Positions 34,583-46,242 are shown, counted from the first letter of the stretch. The stretch: 64,000 nucleotides of DNA from Weissella fangxianensis (GCF_024718545.1 NZ_JAMXDB010000004.1:22080-86079); one strand, 5' to 3'. Program-made: numbers and translations. Notes: a model not told the origin generated them from the sequence alone.

Positions 34583-36277
34583 ATGGCTACAAAATGGTGG
34601 CAAAATGAGGTTGTGTATCAAATTTATCCACGCTCTTTTCAAGATACTAATTATGATGGGATTGGTGATATTCAAGGGATGATTAATCATCTAGATTATA
34701 TTCGTGATTTAGGGGTAACAATGATTTGGGTGTCACCAATCTATAAATCACCAATGGTGGATATGGGATATGATATTGCTGATTATCAAGACATCGATCC
34801 GCAATTTGGATCGCTTGAAGATTTTAAAACATTTTTGTCTGAAGCTAAAAAACGTCACATTAAAGTAATTATGGATTTAGTTGTTAATCATACGTCTGAT
34901 CAACATGAATGGTTTAAGCAAGCATTAGCGGATCCGCAAAGCAAATATCGAGATTATTTTATTTTTAAAAAGACCCAAAATGGGGAAGTGCCAAATAACT
35001 GGCGTAGTATATTTGGAGGATCTACTTGGGAACCCGTTGTTGGTGAATCTAATACGTATTACTTTCATACTTTTGCGCCACAACAACCAGACCTTAATTG
35101 GGAAAATCCCACGTTACGTAAGGAAATATATCGAATGATCAATTGGTGGCTTGATATGGGAGTTGCGGGCTTTAGAGTAGATGCCATTACGCATTTGAAG
35201 AAAGACTTAGATTGGGCTAGTTTACCTGCTGATGGGAGTGATGGGCTGGTGTCAGTTATTAAGAAGGGACAAAATCGGCCAGGAATTGATGTATTCTTAA
35301 AAGAATTGCAGCAAGAAACTTTTGATAAATATGATGCTATTACAGTCGGTGAAGCATACGGGGTGCCTGAAGACGATTTGAGCAAATATATCGGACCAAA
35401 TGGTTATTTCTCTATGATTTTTGATTTTTCATACATGAATATTAACGTTAAAAATACTGATGAATGGTATCGTGGCCGCAGTCAATGGTCAGTTAAAGAC
35501 TTACGAGAAGCGTTGTTTTCATCACAACAAGTTGCTGGTAAAGTTCAGGGAACATTGGCTAATGTGTTAGAAAATCATGACCAGCCTAGGGTTCTATCAA
35601 AGTTAGTCCCAGATAAACAAAACCAAACACCCACAGCGGCTAAGACCTTGGCGACGATGTATTATTTTTTGCCGGGAATACCGTTTATCTATCAAGGTCA
35701 AGAGTTGGGGATGAAAAATTTTGCGCGTACTGACATTTCGGAATTTAACGATGTTTCATCAATTAATAATTATCGAATGGCGCTAAAAGATGGTTATTCT
35801 AAGCAGAGTGCATTGGCGGCTATCAATGATAAATCGCGTGATAATGCACGAGTGCCAATGCAATGGAATCATACTGAATTTGCTGGCTTTTCCGAAGTTA
35901 CCCCGTGGTTAAAGATGGGAACAGACAGAGCAGGTATTGATGTCCAAACTGAATTGACAGATAAAACCTCTGTATTAAATTACTATAAGAAATTAGGCGC
36001 ATGGCATCGTAATCCAGAGTGGCAGAAAGTTATTACAACTGGTGATTTTCAACCATTACGGGCATTACCTGAAACCGTTATTGGTTATCAGCGGACGTTG
36101 GCCAATCAAGTATTAACTGTACTCGTTAATCTAAGTACTGAAACAGTACAATTTGATATGAACCAAAGTGGTACGATTTTAGAAAAAGTAGGAAATGTCA
36201 CAATCAACGAAAAAAACATCAATATGTCAGGGTATGCAGCCGTTGTAATTGGCCTTAATATATCAAATGACATGTGA
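34583..36277 (+). CDS. GH13 alpha-glucosidase (maltase or oligo-1,6-glucosidase type)
   Basis: Cytoplasmic glycoside hydrolase of 564 residues. Catalytic residues by motif are D200 (GFRVDAITH), E257 (TVGEAYG) and D333 (LENHDQPR). The GH13_31 group takes terminal glucose from isomalto- or malto-oligosaccharides. The residue after the nucleophile is Ala201; in this family Val there is usually linked with alpha-1,6 specificity and Ala or Thr with alpha-1,4. This leans toward maltose, but is not decisive. The ATG at 34583 is 8 nt after GGGGGA; 17 extra in-frame residues upstream lack a ribosome site. No signal peptide. Confidence 0.88.
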   Translation: MATKWWQNEVVYQIYPRSFQDTNYDGIGDIQGMINHLDYIRDLGVTMIWVSPIYKSPMVDMGYDIADYQDIDPQFGSLEDFKTFLSEAKKRHIKVIMDLVVNHTSDQHEWFKQALADPQSKYRDYFIFKKTQNGEVPNNWRSIFGGSTWEPVVGESNTYYFHTFAPQQPDLNWENPTLRKEIYRMINWWLDMGVAGFRVDAITHLKKDLDWASLPADGSDGLVSVIKKGQNRPGIDVFLKELQQETFDKYDAITVGEAYGVPEDDLSKYIGPNGYFSMIFDFSYMNINVKNTDEWYRGRSQWSVKDLREALFSSQQVAGKVQGTLANVLENHDQPRVLSKLVPDKQNQTPTAAKTLATMYYFLPGIPFIYQGQELGMKNFARTDISEFNDVSSINNYRMALKDGYSKQSALAAINDKSRDNARVPMQWNHTEFAGFSEVTPWLKMGTDRAGIDVQTELTDKTSVLNYYKKLGAWHRNPEWQKVITTGDFQPLRALPETVIGYQRTLANQVLTVLVNLSTETVQFDMNQSGTILEKVGNVTINEKNINMSGYAAVVIGLNISNDM

Positions 36278-36365
36278 ATAAAGAATTAAAATCGCTGGTT
36301 AGAAAGACTGCTATTAATATCAATAATACCGAACGGCTCATTACGCATATTTGGATTAGAAAGCG

Positions 36366-36374
36366 TGGTATAAT
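36366..36374 (+). promoter_or_regulatory. Extended -10 promoter of tpiA
   Basis: TGGTATAAT (36366-36374) is a perfect extended -10, 33 nt before the tpiA start. No matching -35 at standard spacing. Confidence 0.55.
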
Positions 36375-36407
36375 CAGAATAAGCACGATGAGGGGTGGTA
36401 AAAGATA

Positions 36408-37184
36408 ATGTTACGACGACCAATTGTTATTGCAAATTGGAAAATGAATAAATTGCCAAGTGAGGTAAAGCGATATATTGCTGAAATTTCACCAAAATTG
36501 GCGATTTATCCGCATGTGGATGCCGTACTAGCGGGACAAGATGTATTGTTAAATGCAATGGTAACTGCCGCCAAAGGGACGGCTGTTGAAATTGGGGCCG
36601 AAAACATGTACTGGCAGGATAAAGGCGCTTATACTGGTGAGACAAGTCCAGCAGCACTTGCTGATTTAGGTATTAGTCGCGTGATTATTGGTCATTCTGA
36701 GCGCCGTAATTATTTTCGTGAAACTGATGAAATGGTTAACCTAAAAACATTGGCGGCATTACGGAATGGGTTGTCACCTATTATTGCAATTGATGAAGCG
36801 GTGCAATTGGAGTCCCTTAATGACCATGCGCACTGGATTGTCAATCAAGTAGTTGAATCTTTAAAGGGAGTAACTCGTGAAGAAATGGGTCGCTTGATGT
36901 TAGCTTATGAACCGACGGCAGCAATTGGTTCAGGCCAAGCGATGGGACCTGATGCAGCGCAGAAAAGTTTGCGTGTAATTCGTCAAACAGTTGCCGATAT
37001 GTTTGATCAGGATGTTGCTGATCATGTGCGTGTCTTGTATGGTGGTTCAGTAAAACCAGCCAATGCTTATGAACTATTAAACCAGCCTGACATTGATGGT
37101 GTACTAGTCGGGGATGCTGCACTGGATGCAGCCACATTTATCGAATTGATTAGTTTAGCAGAACAAGCAAAACGTAATCTATAA
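36408..37184 (+). CDS. tpiA: Triose-phosphate isomerase
   Basis: Cytosolic TIM-barrel enzyme of 258 residues. K12 (NWKMNK), H96 (IGHSERR) and E168 (AYEPTAAIGSG) are intact, so it should be active. Two conserved loops differ from the usual: the common CVGE motif reads AIDE (127-130), and the phosphate-binding VGGASL reads VGDAAL, replacing a Gly by Asp. YGGSVKPAN is normal. These may be lineage features. Own promoter, strong bidirectional terminator. Confidence 0.93.
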   Translation: MLRRPIVIANWKMNKLPSEVKRYIAEISPKLAIYPHVDAVLAGQDVLLNAMVTAAKGTAVEIGAENMYWQDKGAYTGETSPAALADLGISRVIIGHSERRNYFRETDEMVNLKTLAALRNGLSPIIAIDEAVQLESLNDHAHWIVNQVVESLKGVTREEMGRLMLAYEPTAAIGSGQAMGPDAAQKSLRVIRQTVADMFDQDVADHVRVLYGGSVKPANAYELLNQPDIDGVLVGDAALDAATFIELISLAEQAKRNL

Positions 37185-37188
37185 AATA

Positions 37189-37236
37189 AAAAACGAGTGA
37201 GAAAGGCACAAATTGTACCATTCTCACTCGTTTTTA
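37189..37236 (+). terminator. Bidirectional terminator between tpiA and the Ser-rich gene
   Basis: AAACGAGTGAGAA (37191-37203) pairs perfectly with TTCTCACTCGTTT (37221-37233), with A and T runs on either side, serving both convergent genes. Confidence 0.88.
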
Positions 37237-37240
37237 ATTT

Positions 37241-38068
37241 TTAATCGACAGAAGAAATTGCGGTATCAGGTGTTGGTGTGACAACTGAGGTTTCAGCTGT
37301 CTGACTGCCTGTGTCGTTATTGTGTTGTTCTTCTGAATTGTTATTGTTGTTAGTAGCTGACGAATCGTTAGGGTTTGATGCTGCTTCATTCGAAGAACTA
37401 GTTTTTTCAGAACTAGGTTCCTCATCTGAAGAACTACTTGGTACGTTAGATGTTTCACTAGTAGTTGGCTCACTAGATGAGCTTGGTATGTTACTAGTTG
37501 AACCCTCGGTAGATGAATTTTCGTTAGAAGAACTTTCACTAGGTAAGTTTTCGCTAGAAGATGAGCTAGTAATAATAGAACTAGAGCTATTTGGTAAGCT
37601 TGATGAAGCCGGGCCACTTGACTGGCTTGGTATGCTTGATTCACTTGCACTAGGCTGACTAGTCATAGTTGAACTTGATTGTGAGCTAGGGGTGGATGTT
37701 GTCGGTTGATCAGAGGTGTTTTCTCGATTAGTAGTCATTGCCCGAGCAGATGTTTCTTGGTCGGAGTTTGGTTGAGATGAGTTAGAATCTTGTGGATTTA
37801 AAGAAGACATCACAGCCTGATTAGGATCGACAGCTTCCTCAGAGTTACTAGAAACGACGGACACACCGCTCGCTGCTAGTCGTGAACTAAATTTTTTTAA
37901 ATTAGATTTAGATTCAGCTTGTGATTGTTTTTGGGATTGTAAGTGACTTGCTTGTTCTTTAGGGTTTATTAGCCAGCCAGAAAATGCCTGTGACGTACTA
38001 AGAAAGCAAACAGGGATGGCAAATAGCAGCCCCAATAGTAATGAAATAGTAAAAATCGCTCGTTTCAT
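37241..38068 (-). CDS. Secreted Ser-rich low-complexity protein
   Basis: A 275-residue protein. Residues 1-28 are a signal peptide (basic MKRA, hydrophobic core, likely cut after STSQA). About 60 residues with many Gln/Lys/Ser follow; from about residue 75 on it is a Ser/Glu/Asn/Thr-rich disordered region with runs of Ser. No LPXTG, LysM or other anchor is visible, so it may be released or held non-covalently, and could be glycosylated. The start at 38068 follows AGGGGG on the minus strand; the frame opens 31 residues further but without a ribosome site. Function unknown. Confidence 0.8.
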   Translation of the reverse strand: MKRAIFTISLLLGLLFAIPVCFLSTSQAFSGWLINPKEQASHLQSQKQSQAESKSNLKKFSSRLAASGVSVVSSNSEEAVDPNQAVMSSLNPQDSNSSQPNSDQETSARAMTTNRENTSDQPTTSTPSSQSSSTMTSQPSASESSIPSQSSGPASSSLPNSSSSIITSSSSSENLPSESSSNENSSTEGSTSNIPSSSSEPTTSETSNVPSSSSDEEPSSEKTSSSNEAASNPNDSSATNNNNNSEEQHNNDTGSQTAETSVVTPTPDTAISSVD

Positions 38069-39732
<1,664 letters not shown>

Positions 39733-39755
39733 TTAATTATTTATAATAACTAAAG

Positions 39756-39793
39756 GTGAGACCGAGCAAAATATGTTCTGTCTCACTTTTTTT
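39756..39793 (+). terminator. Terminator after eno
   Basis: GTGAGAC (39756-39762) pairs perfectly with GTCTCAC (39780-39786), with a GA/TC extension in the loop and seven T after. GAGAC-type hairpin. Confidence 0.82.
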
Positions 39794-39869
39794 ATTGAGA
39801 CAATTTATTACCTATGTTATGCTATAAAAGTATATACGATTAAAGATAGAAGAAAGAGGAGGCACCGAG

Positions 39870-40109
39870 ATGTACGACATACTATTAACAGCAATGATTG
39901 TAGTGGGTGCACTGATTATTATTGCAGTTATGATGCAACCATCTAAGCAACAGGATGCTTTGTCAGCATTGTCAGGTGGCGGTGGTGGTGACTTGTTTGC
40001 AACCCAAAAGGCCCGGGGATTTGTTGCCGTGATGCAACGAATTACAGCAGTCCTTGCAGCAATCTGGTTTATTTTGGGATTGGCGCTTGTTTACCTTTCT
40101 TCACATTAA
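39870..40109 (+). CDS. secG: Preprotein translocase subunit SecG
   Basis: Membrane subunit of the SecYEG channel, 79 residues with two helices (about 6-23 and 54-75) and the SecG-type polar loop QPSKQQDALSALSGGGGGDLF. GAGGAGG is 8 nt before the ATG. The secG-rnr-smpB order is the conserved Firmicute arrangement, though a terminator hairpin stands between secG and rnr here. Confidence 0.93.
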   Translation: MYDILLTAMIVVGALIIIAVMMQPSKQQDALSALSGGGGGDLFATQKARGFVAVMQRITAVLAAIWFILGLALVYLSSH

Positions 40110-40126
40110 AAATTTACCAGTGCGCA

Positions 40127-40166
40127 AGACCTCTCGTGACATATTGTACGAGGGGTCTTTCATTTT
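40127..40166 (+). terminator. Terminator (possibly partial) between secG and rnr
   Basis: AGACCTCTCGT (40128-40138) pairs with ACGAGGGGTCT (40148-40158, one bulged position), followed by TTCATTTT. Read-through into rnr is likely. Confidence 0.65.
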
Positions 40167-40184
40167 AAGAATAGCGAGAAATTA

Positions 40185-42539
40185 ATGGATTTACAAAATT
40201 TACAAGACCAATTATTTGGCTTTTTGAAAGGAAATCCAACCCAAGCGTATCCAGCACAAACGTTAACAGATGGGTTGCGATTAAATGATGCGAATGCCTT
40301 CAAATCAGTTGTACAAGCCTTAGCAGCTTTGGAACGTGCTGGCAAAGTTAAAGTTAATGATGCAGGTGCATTTCAATATAATGCGGATCATGAAGGAGTT
40401 ATTGGTACATTTAAGGCCAATGACAAGGGGTTCGGATTTGTTCATTATGATGAAAAAGCACCAGATGTGTTTGTTAACCCAGATAATACGGCTTTTGCAA
40501 CGCAAGGCGATGAAGTGCGTGTAAAGTTGCTTAATAAGGGCGACGATAAGCGTGGCCCTGAAGGTAAGATCGAAGAAATTATTACGCGTGGTCGCGAACA
40601 TGTTGTTGGCGAATTTTCCTTAGGTAGTGCTTACAAGGGTTATGTTGGTAGTATACGCTTAACTGATAAGAAGTTTTCTTCTTTTGAATTTTTGGTTAAA
40701 GAAGGTGGCTTGGTAGCGACAGATGGCGAAGTTGTTATGGCTTCAATCGCAACGTATCCGTCTGCTGAAATGCCAAAGCACTTTACGGGTGTGATAACAG
40801 ATAAAATTGGTTATAAGGATGATCCGGGTGTTGATATTTTAGAGATTGTTTATAATCATGATGTGCCACACGTATTCCCTAAAGATGCGATGAAACAAGC
40901 CGAGGACATTCCTGATGAAGTATTAGATAGTGAACGTGAGGGTCGTGAGGATATCACTGACCAACCATTAGTAACCATTGATTCTATCGAGTCAAAGGAT
41001 TTGGATGATGCAGTTGTTGTATGGAAGCTGCCAAATGGTAATTTCCATTTGGGTGTTCATATTGCTGATGTCTCACATTATGCGGTTGAAGGCACGCCAC
41101 TAGATGAAGAGGCTTATAATCGAGGCACATCTGTTTATCTAACGGATCGTGTGATACCAATGTTACCTCGTAAAATTTCAAATGGCATTGCTTCTCTAAA
41201 TCCAGGTGTTGATCGACTAGCTATGTCAGCTGAAATGGAGTTTACACCAAAAGGTAACTTAGTTAGTCACCGTCTGCACACATCAGTGATGCGATCACAT
41301 GCTCGGATGACTTATAAAGCAGTTAATGCAATTTTGGATGGTGATGAAGAAACCCGTTCGGAGTATGCGGAACTAGTGCCAATGTTTGAAGAGATGGCTG
41401 AGTTGCACAATATTTTGTCGGCAAAACGTACTGCTAGAGGTGCAATCGAGTTCGATGCGCCTGAGGCAAAGATTATTGTTGATGAAGAGGGTAAACCAAC
41501 GGATATCGAATTACGTGAACGTGGTTTATCAGAGCGAATTATTGAATCATTTATGCTAGCGGCTAATGAAACTGTTGCAATGCATTTCGATCTAGCTAAG
41601 GTCCCATTCTTGTATCGTATACACGAAGCACCAGATGCTGATCGTGTGCAGAGTTTTGTTGATTTTGTTAAAGCCTTAGGGGCACCAGTTAAGTTGGATC
41701 CTGAGAAGGTAAAGTCAACTGATTTGCAAGCTATTCATAATTTCTTCGTCGACCGTCCTGAAGAACAGATGGTTTCAACGATGATGTTGCGGACAATGAA
41801 ACAAGCAAAGTATTCAAATGATCCGCTGGGGCACTTTGGTATTGGTGCAGAATATTATACACACTTTACTTCGCCTATTCGCCGCTATCCTGATTTAACA
41901 GTCCATCGTCTGATTAAATGGTATGAGAAAAATGGTTTGGGCGAAGAGGCACAGGCTAAGTATGCTGATAAATTAGCTCAAATTGGAGAGGATACATCAG
42001 TTAAGGAACGCCGTGCGGTTGATACTGAACGTGATACTGATGCAATGAAGAAGGCCGAATTCATGATGGACAAGGTCGGACAAGAGTTCGATGGTGTTGT
42101 GAACGGTGTTTTGAAGTTTGGTATGTTTGTTTCATTGGAAAACACCGTTGAAGGCTTGATTCATGTGTCTAACTTCACAGATGATCAATATGTCTATGAT
42201 GAAGCTCATATGGCATTGATTGGTCGGCGTTTGCACCACATTTACCAGATTGGTCAACCAGTTAAGGTACGTGTAGTTCGTGTTGATAAAGAACAAGCAT
42301 CAATCGACTTCGTGCTAGTTGATCCAGGTGAAGCACCAGTGACAGATATTAAAGTACCTGATGAACATCGAGGAGCCTTTGGTAAAAACCGTGGTGGTCG
42401 TCGCCAAAATGATAAACGCAATCACTCATCAAAGGGTAATAAGACCCATAATGATGGTAAAGCATTTGGCGCTTATCAAAATAAGCGTAAGCCAGATTCA
42501 AAGCATCAAGGAACTAATCGTAAGGGACGTCATAAGTAA
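40185..42539 (+). CDS. rnr: Ribonuclease R
   Basis: 3'-5' exoribonuclease of 784 residues that degrades structured RNA, including mRNA released by trans-translation. N-terminal helix-turn-helix and cold-shock domains come first, then the RNB domain with the catalytic Asp cluster (SIESKDLDDAVVVWKL and VHIADVSHYA) and HFTSPIRRYPDL. A C-terminal S1 domain (FDGVVNGVLKFGMFVSLE) precedes a long basic tail. It stands next to smpB, its partner in trans-translation. Confidence 0.95.
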   Translation: MDLQNLQDQLFGFLKGNPTQAYPAQTLTDGLRLNDANAFKSVVQALAALERAGKVKVNDAGAFQYNADHEGVIGTFKANDKGFGFVHYDEKAPDVFVNPDNTAFATQGDEVRVKLLNKGDDKRGPEGKIEEIITRGREHVVGEFSLGSAYKGYVGSIRLTDKKFSSFEFLVKEGGLVATDGEVVMASIATYPSAEMPKHFTGVITDKIGYKDDPGVDILEIVYNHDVPHVFPKDAMKQAEDIPDEVLDSEREGREDITDQPLVTIDSIESKDLDDAVVVWKLPNGNFHLGVHIADVSHYAVEGTPLDEEAYNRGTSVYLTDRVIPMLPRKISNGIASLNPGVDRLAMSAEMEFTPKGNLVSHRLHTSVMRSHARMTYKAVNAILDGDEETRSEYAELVPMFEEMAELHNILSAKRTARGAIEFDAPEAKIIVDEEGKPTDIELRERGLSERIIESFMLAANETVAMHFDLAKVPFLYRIHEAPDADRVQSFVDFVKALGAPVKLDPEKVKSTDLQAIHNFFVDRPEEQMVSTMMLRTMKQAKYSNDPLGHFGIGAEYYTHFTSPIRRYPDLTVHRLIKWYEKNGLGEEAQAKYADKLAQIGEDTSVKERRAVDTERDTDAMKKAEFMMDKVGQEFDGVVNGVLKFGMFVSLENTVEGLIHVSNFTDDQYVYDEAHMALIGRRLHHIYQIGQPVKVRVVRVDKEQASIDFVLVDPGEAPVTDIKVPDEHRGAFGKNRGGRRQNDKRNHSSKGNKTHNDGKAFGAYQNKRKPDSKHQGTNRKGRHK

Positions 42540-42558
42540 TTAGAATTAGGGGGTTGTC

Positions 42559-43029
42559 ATGGCTAAGAAAAAGCGGCGCACAGATGGTGCGTTGGCAACT
42601 AATAATAAGGCACGATATAATTATGCGATTGCTGAAACCTATGAAGCTGGCTTGGAACTGACTGGTACAGAAATCAAATCGGTTCGTGCTAGCAAAATTA
42701 CGATAGGGGATGGCTTTATACAAATTCGTGATGGACAAGCTTGGTTAGATAACGTGCATATTAGCCCGTTTGAACAAGGTAATCGATTCAATCACGATCC
42801 ACTACGTAGTCGGCGATTGTTATTACATAAAAAAGAAATTAAAAGCTTACAAGTAGCTGTTGCCCAACAAGGAAAAACAATTGTCCCCTTAAAAGTTTAT
42901 CTGAAACGTGGGTTTGCAAAAGTTTTGATTGGTGTTGCAACAGGTAAGCGAAATTATGATAAACGTGAAACAATCAAAAAACGTGATCAAGATCGTGAGT
43001 TGCATCGAACACTAAAGAAACGTTATTAA
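42559..43029 (+). CDS. smpB: SsrA-binding protein SmpB
   Basis: RNA-binding protein of 156 residues that delivers tmRNA to stalled ribosomes. Typical motifs are [39 protein letters not shown] and [18 protein letters not shown] at the basic tail. Twenty nt after rnr. No tmRNA gene is seen in this window. Confidence 0.95.
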   Translation: MAKKKRRTDGALATNNKARYNYAIAETYEAGLELTGTEIKSVRASKITIGDGFIQIRDGQAWLDNVHISPFEQGNRFNHDPLRSRRLLLHKKEIKSLQVAVAQQGKTIVPLKVYLKRGFAKVLIGVATGKRNYDKRETIKKRDQDRELHRTLKKRY

Positions 43030-43037
43030 TAATTCCT

Positions 43038-43094
43038 AAAAACTGGTTTAATTTGGATGCCAATGCGCAAAACTAATTAAACCAGTTTTTTTGT
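43038..43094 (+). terminator. Terminator after smpB
   Basis: AACTGGTTTAATT (43041-43053) pairs perfectly with AATTAAACCAGTT (43075-43087), followed by a T run. Confidence 0.85.
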
Positions 43095-43212
43095 TGTATC
43101 ATAAAACAAACTATATGTTAGGAAAGCTGACATTAAATAGCCCTTTATAACTGTAAGAGCGTAAAATGTGGTGGTATGAATGTGAAAATAATAGTCTTGG
43201 AGGAAATAGACA

Positions 43213-44661
43213 ATGCGCAAGTGGTTAATTAGTTTAATGGCATTGGTGGGGCTAGCAGTCGGTATTATCGTTAGTGTACCCGCTGCCCACGCAGCAACGC
43301 CAAATTATACCATTACAACTGATACAACATTTCCACCGTTTGAGTTTCAAACAGATGGTGGTAAATATCGTGGAATTGATATGGACATGTTGAAAGAAAT
43401 TTCAAAACGTGAGAACTTTACCTATACGTTAAAGCCAATGAGTTTTAATGCTGGTGTGCAGGCAGTGCAGGCCGGTCAAGTTGATGGTATTGTTGCTGGT
43501 ATGTCAATTACAGATGAGCGTAAAAGTACTTTTGATTTTGGAACACCATACTATAAGAGTGGTATTGTGATGGCTGTATCACCTAAATCAGATATCAAAG
43601 GGTTGTCTGACCTAAAAGGAAAAACAGTTGCTGCTAAAACAGGTAGTGCTGGGGCAGATTATGCGCGTGAAATATCAAAGAAGTATGGTTTTAAAGTAAC
43701 CTTCTTCAACGACTCAAATACTATGTATAATGATGTGGCAATCGGTAATACGGTTGCTGCTTTCGAAGATCAACCGGTTATGGCATATGCGATTAAGCAA
43801 GGCACAAATCTAAAAATTGTTACAAAACCAGCTAAAGGAAACTGGTATGGTTTCGGAGTTAAGAAGGCTGCCAATGCAGAGTTGCTAAAGAAATTTAACG
43901 CAGGTTATGACAAAATTGTTAAAGATGGGACGTATGACAAAATCGTTAAGCGGTACCTAGGAGATGGTGGTTATAACTACAAGAAAAATGCAGCTGATCA
44001 AACCGCAGATAAGACGACAATTTGGGATTTGGTCAAAGAAAACCAGAGTGCTCTATTAAATGGTTTAGTTAAGACGCTTGAGTTGACCATGGTTGGTATT
44101 ATTCTGGCAGCTATTTGGGGTATCTTCTTAGGGATTTTGGGCGTTATGCCAAGCAAGTTAGCACGTGGTCTATCAACGACGATTATTTATATTTTCCGTG
44201 GCCTACCAATGCTTGTGTTAGCTTTCTTTATCTATATTGGAATTCCTAATTTGACTGGACAAAAAATTCCGGCATTCACAGCGGGAGTTATTACATTGAT
44301 CTTAAATGAAGGAGCCTATATTGGTGCTTTTGTGAGTGGTGGCTTTAAATCAGTTGCTCCAGGTCAACTTGAAGCAGCACGGTCACTTGGACTGCCTTAT
44401 GGTAAAGCAATGCGGAAAGTCGTCATGCCACAAGGAGTCCGCTTGATAATTCCAAGTTTCATTAATCAATTTATTATTACGTTAAAGGATACGTCAATCT
44501 TGTCAGCAATTGGTATCATTGAATTAACGCAAACAGGTACTCTGATTATTGCTCGTAATTTGCAAGGATTCAGAGTTTGGTTAATGATTGCAGTATTGTA
44601 TCTTATTGTTATTACACTATTAACTTGGTTATCAAATTGGGTAGAAAAGAGGATCAAATAA
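43213..44661 (+). CDS. Amino-acid ABC transporter, fused binding protein and permease
   Basis: A 482-residue fusion. Residues 1-27 are a signal peptide (cut near AHAA). Residues about 30-255 are a family 3 solute-binding domain ([27 protein letters not shown]) and about 285-480 an ABC permease with five helices and the EAA-type loop [21 protein letters not shown]. Such fusions (GlnP-like) are common in lactic acid bacteria for glutamine or other polar amino acids; the ligand is not certain. Its stop overlaps the ATPase start (TAATG). Confidence 0.92.
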   Translation: MRKWLISLMALVGLAVGIIVSVPAAHAATPNYTITTDTTFPPFEFQTDGGKYRGIDMDMLKEISKRENFTYTLKPMSFNAGVQAVQAGQVDGIVAGMSITDERKSTFDFGTPYYKSGIVMAVSPKSDIKGLSDLKGKTVAAKTGSAGADYAREISKKYGFKVTFFNDSNTMYNDVAIGNTVAAFEDQPVMAYAIKQGTNLKIVTKPAKGNWYGFGVKKAANAELLKKFNAGYDKIVKDGTYDKIVKRYLGDGGYNYKKNAADQTADKTTIWDLVKENQSALLNGLVKTLELTMVGIILAAIWGIFLGILGVMPSKLARGLSTTIIYIFRGLPMLVLAFFIYIGIPNLTGQKIPAFTAGVITLILNEGAYIGAFVSGGFKSVAPGQLEAARSLGLPYGKAMRKVVMPQGVRLIIPSFINQFIITLKDTSILSAIGIIELTQTGTLIIARNLQGFRVWLMIAVLYLIVITLLTWLSNWVEKRIK

Positions 44662-45398
44662 TGGCAACAGTTATTGAAGCACGCGATGTTCATAAGAGTT
44701 TTGGTAAAAATGAAGTACTAAAAGGATTGAACTTGTCTGTTGAAGAAGGGGAAGTTGTCGTAATGATCGGCCCTTCTGGTTCCGGTAAATCTACATTCTT
44801 ACGCTCGTTGAATAAGCTTGAAGACATTAGTAGTGGTGAGATTACTATTGATGGGCAAAATGTTAATCAACCAAAGGTGAATATTGATAAAATCCGTGAA
44901 AAAGTGGGGATGGTTTTCCAACATTTTAACCTCTTCCCACATCTGACCGTGATGGAAAATATGATTTTAGCACCAGTCCAATTGGGAAAAATGACTAAAA
45001 GTGAAGCAACAGCTAATGCTAAACAACTTCTAGAGCGGGTAGGCTTGGCTGACAAAGCTGATGTTAAACCAGACACCTTGTCTGGTGGTCAAAAACAGCG
45101 TGTTGCCATCGCCCGAGCTTTGGCAATGAATCCAGAAATTATGTTGTTTGATGAGCCTACCTCAGCATTGGACCCTGAAATGGTTGGTGATGTATTATCA
45201 GTTATGAAAGAGCTAGCTGAAGAGGGCATGACAATGATTGTGGTGACCCATGAAATGGGATTTGCGAAACAAGTAGCTGATCGTGTTGTCTTTTTTGCTG
45301 ATGGCTATATTCGTGAAGCAGGTACACCGACAGAAATTTTTAATAACCCACAGGATCCACGTACACGTGATTTCCTAGATAAAGTTTTGAACGTATAA
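44661..45398 (+). CDS. glnQ: Amino-acid ABC transporter ATPase (GlnQ-like)
   Basis: ATPase of 245 residues with Walker [11 protein letters not shown]-loop [13 protein letters not shown], signature [15 protein letters not shown], Walker [13 protein letters not shown] and [12 protein letters not shown], which is characteristic of polar amino-acid importers. The ATG at 44661 overlaps the previous stop; the frame further upstream is shared sequence of the permease. Confidence 0.93.
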   Translation: MATVIEARDVHKSFGKNEVLKGLNLSVEEGEVVVMIGPSGSGKSTFLRSLNKLEDISSGEITIDGQNVNQPKVNIDKIREKVGMVFQHFNLFPHLTVMENMILAPVQLGKMTKSEATANAKQLLERVGLADKADVKPDTLSGGQKQRVAIARALAMNPEIMLFDEPTSALDPEMVGDVLSVMKELAEEGMTMIVVTHEMGFAKQVADRVVFFADGYIREAGTPTEIFNNPQDPRTRDFLDKVLNV

Positions 45399-45414
45399 AC
45401 TTTTTGATAATGTT

Positions 45415-45464
45415 TAAGAGACGCCAATCAACCATTAGCCCGGTTGATTGGCGTCTCTTTTTTG
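45415..45464 (+). terminator. Strong terminator after glnQ
   Basis: AAGAGACGCCAATCAACC (45417-45432 region) pairs fully with GGTTGATTGGCGTCTCTT (45441-45458), followed by T. The stem is the longest in the window; it may also act on the minus strand. Confidence 0.9.
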
Positions 45465-45495
45465 GCTATAGGCATGCATTATGGGTGATTGATTG

Positions 45496-46053
45496 TTACT
45501 CTTTAGGTAAATATTTTAGTGAATTAGAATTTATAAAGGGCGTTAATGTTGGGGCTGGGGCATTAAAAATACTTGGCCGAGCCAGTGGGTGACCATGAGC
45601 GATAAATTGCCAGCGGTCTAAAAAGGCAATAATTAATAATAAAAGTGGTTCTTGATTGATTTTAGCAATATGGATGGACAAACGTTGATCCCTGATTGGG
45701 TTAGCGGTTGCTAGTTGTTGTCTAACCGTTTTTATTTGAAAGCGACGTTTTTCAAGGCTACCAAGCACCAGCCAATTTAAATTGTTTACAAATAATAATT
45801 CATGTAATTTTAGAGACAATCCTATTGATCCGACTGTTTGTTGTTGATTCGTTAAAATAAAACGAGGCAAGATGCCACTTGAAACTTGAGTGATTTCGGC
45901 AAGCGGTTCGTAAGACTGGTTATAGATAGTGAGCTTGTCGTTACGTTGACCAATTTGTCCCGAAATAATATATTTCATATCATTCGTATAGGTTGTGACA
46001 GTCGTTATGCCGTCAAACTGTTCGCGGATTTTCGACATTAGTAAATCATGCAT
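45496..46053 (-). CDS. Possible LURP-one/Tubby-like C-terminal domain protein
   Basis: Protein of 185 residues. Pattern of short strands (KYIISGQIGQRNDKLTIYNQ, PLAEITQVSSGILPRFILTN, VGSIGLSLKL) resembles the beta-barrel LURP-one-related fold found in many small Firmicute proteins of unknown function. The last 35 residues are Pro/Asn rich. GAGGTA sits before the ATG on the minus strand. It lies alone between two plus-strand units. Call is from the pattern only; it could be another family. Confidence 0.55.
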   Translation of the reverse strand: MHDLLMSKIREQFDGITTVTTYTNDMKYIISGQIGQRNDKLTIYNQSYEPLAEITQVSSGILPRFILTNQQQTVGSIGLSLKLHELLFVNNLNWLVLGSLEKRRFQIKTVRQQLATANPIRDQRLSIHIAKINQEPLLLLIIAFLDRWQFIAHGHPLARPSIFNAPAPTLTPFINSNSLKYLPKE

Positions 46054-46242
46054 ATAAATACCTCGTTATATCATGAAGATAGTACGATAAAACTTTTAAG
46101 CCAATGTATAATGTGGTTTCAGTTCTTAAGGGATAATTGATGTTTCCCCTCAACTTTTATTTTAACATAACCCTGTTTGAACTGACTTTTGTCGGTATAA
46201 TAGGGATAGTTATGAATTTATTAAGTAAGAATAGGAGTTAAT

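Noticed and set aside
37311..37658. Plus-strand ORF opposite the Ser-rich gene (Leu/Glu/Ser-rich, 115 aa)
   Set aside because: It is the antisense reading of Ser codon runs in the real minus-strand gene, with no ribosome site.
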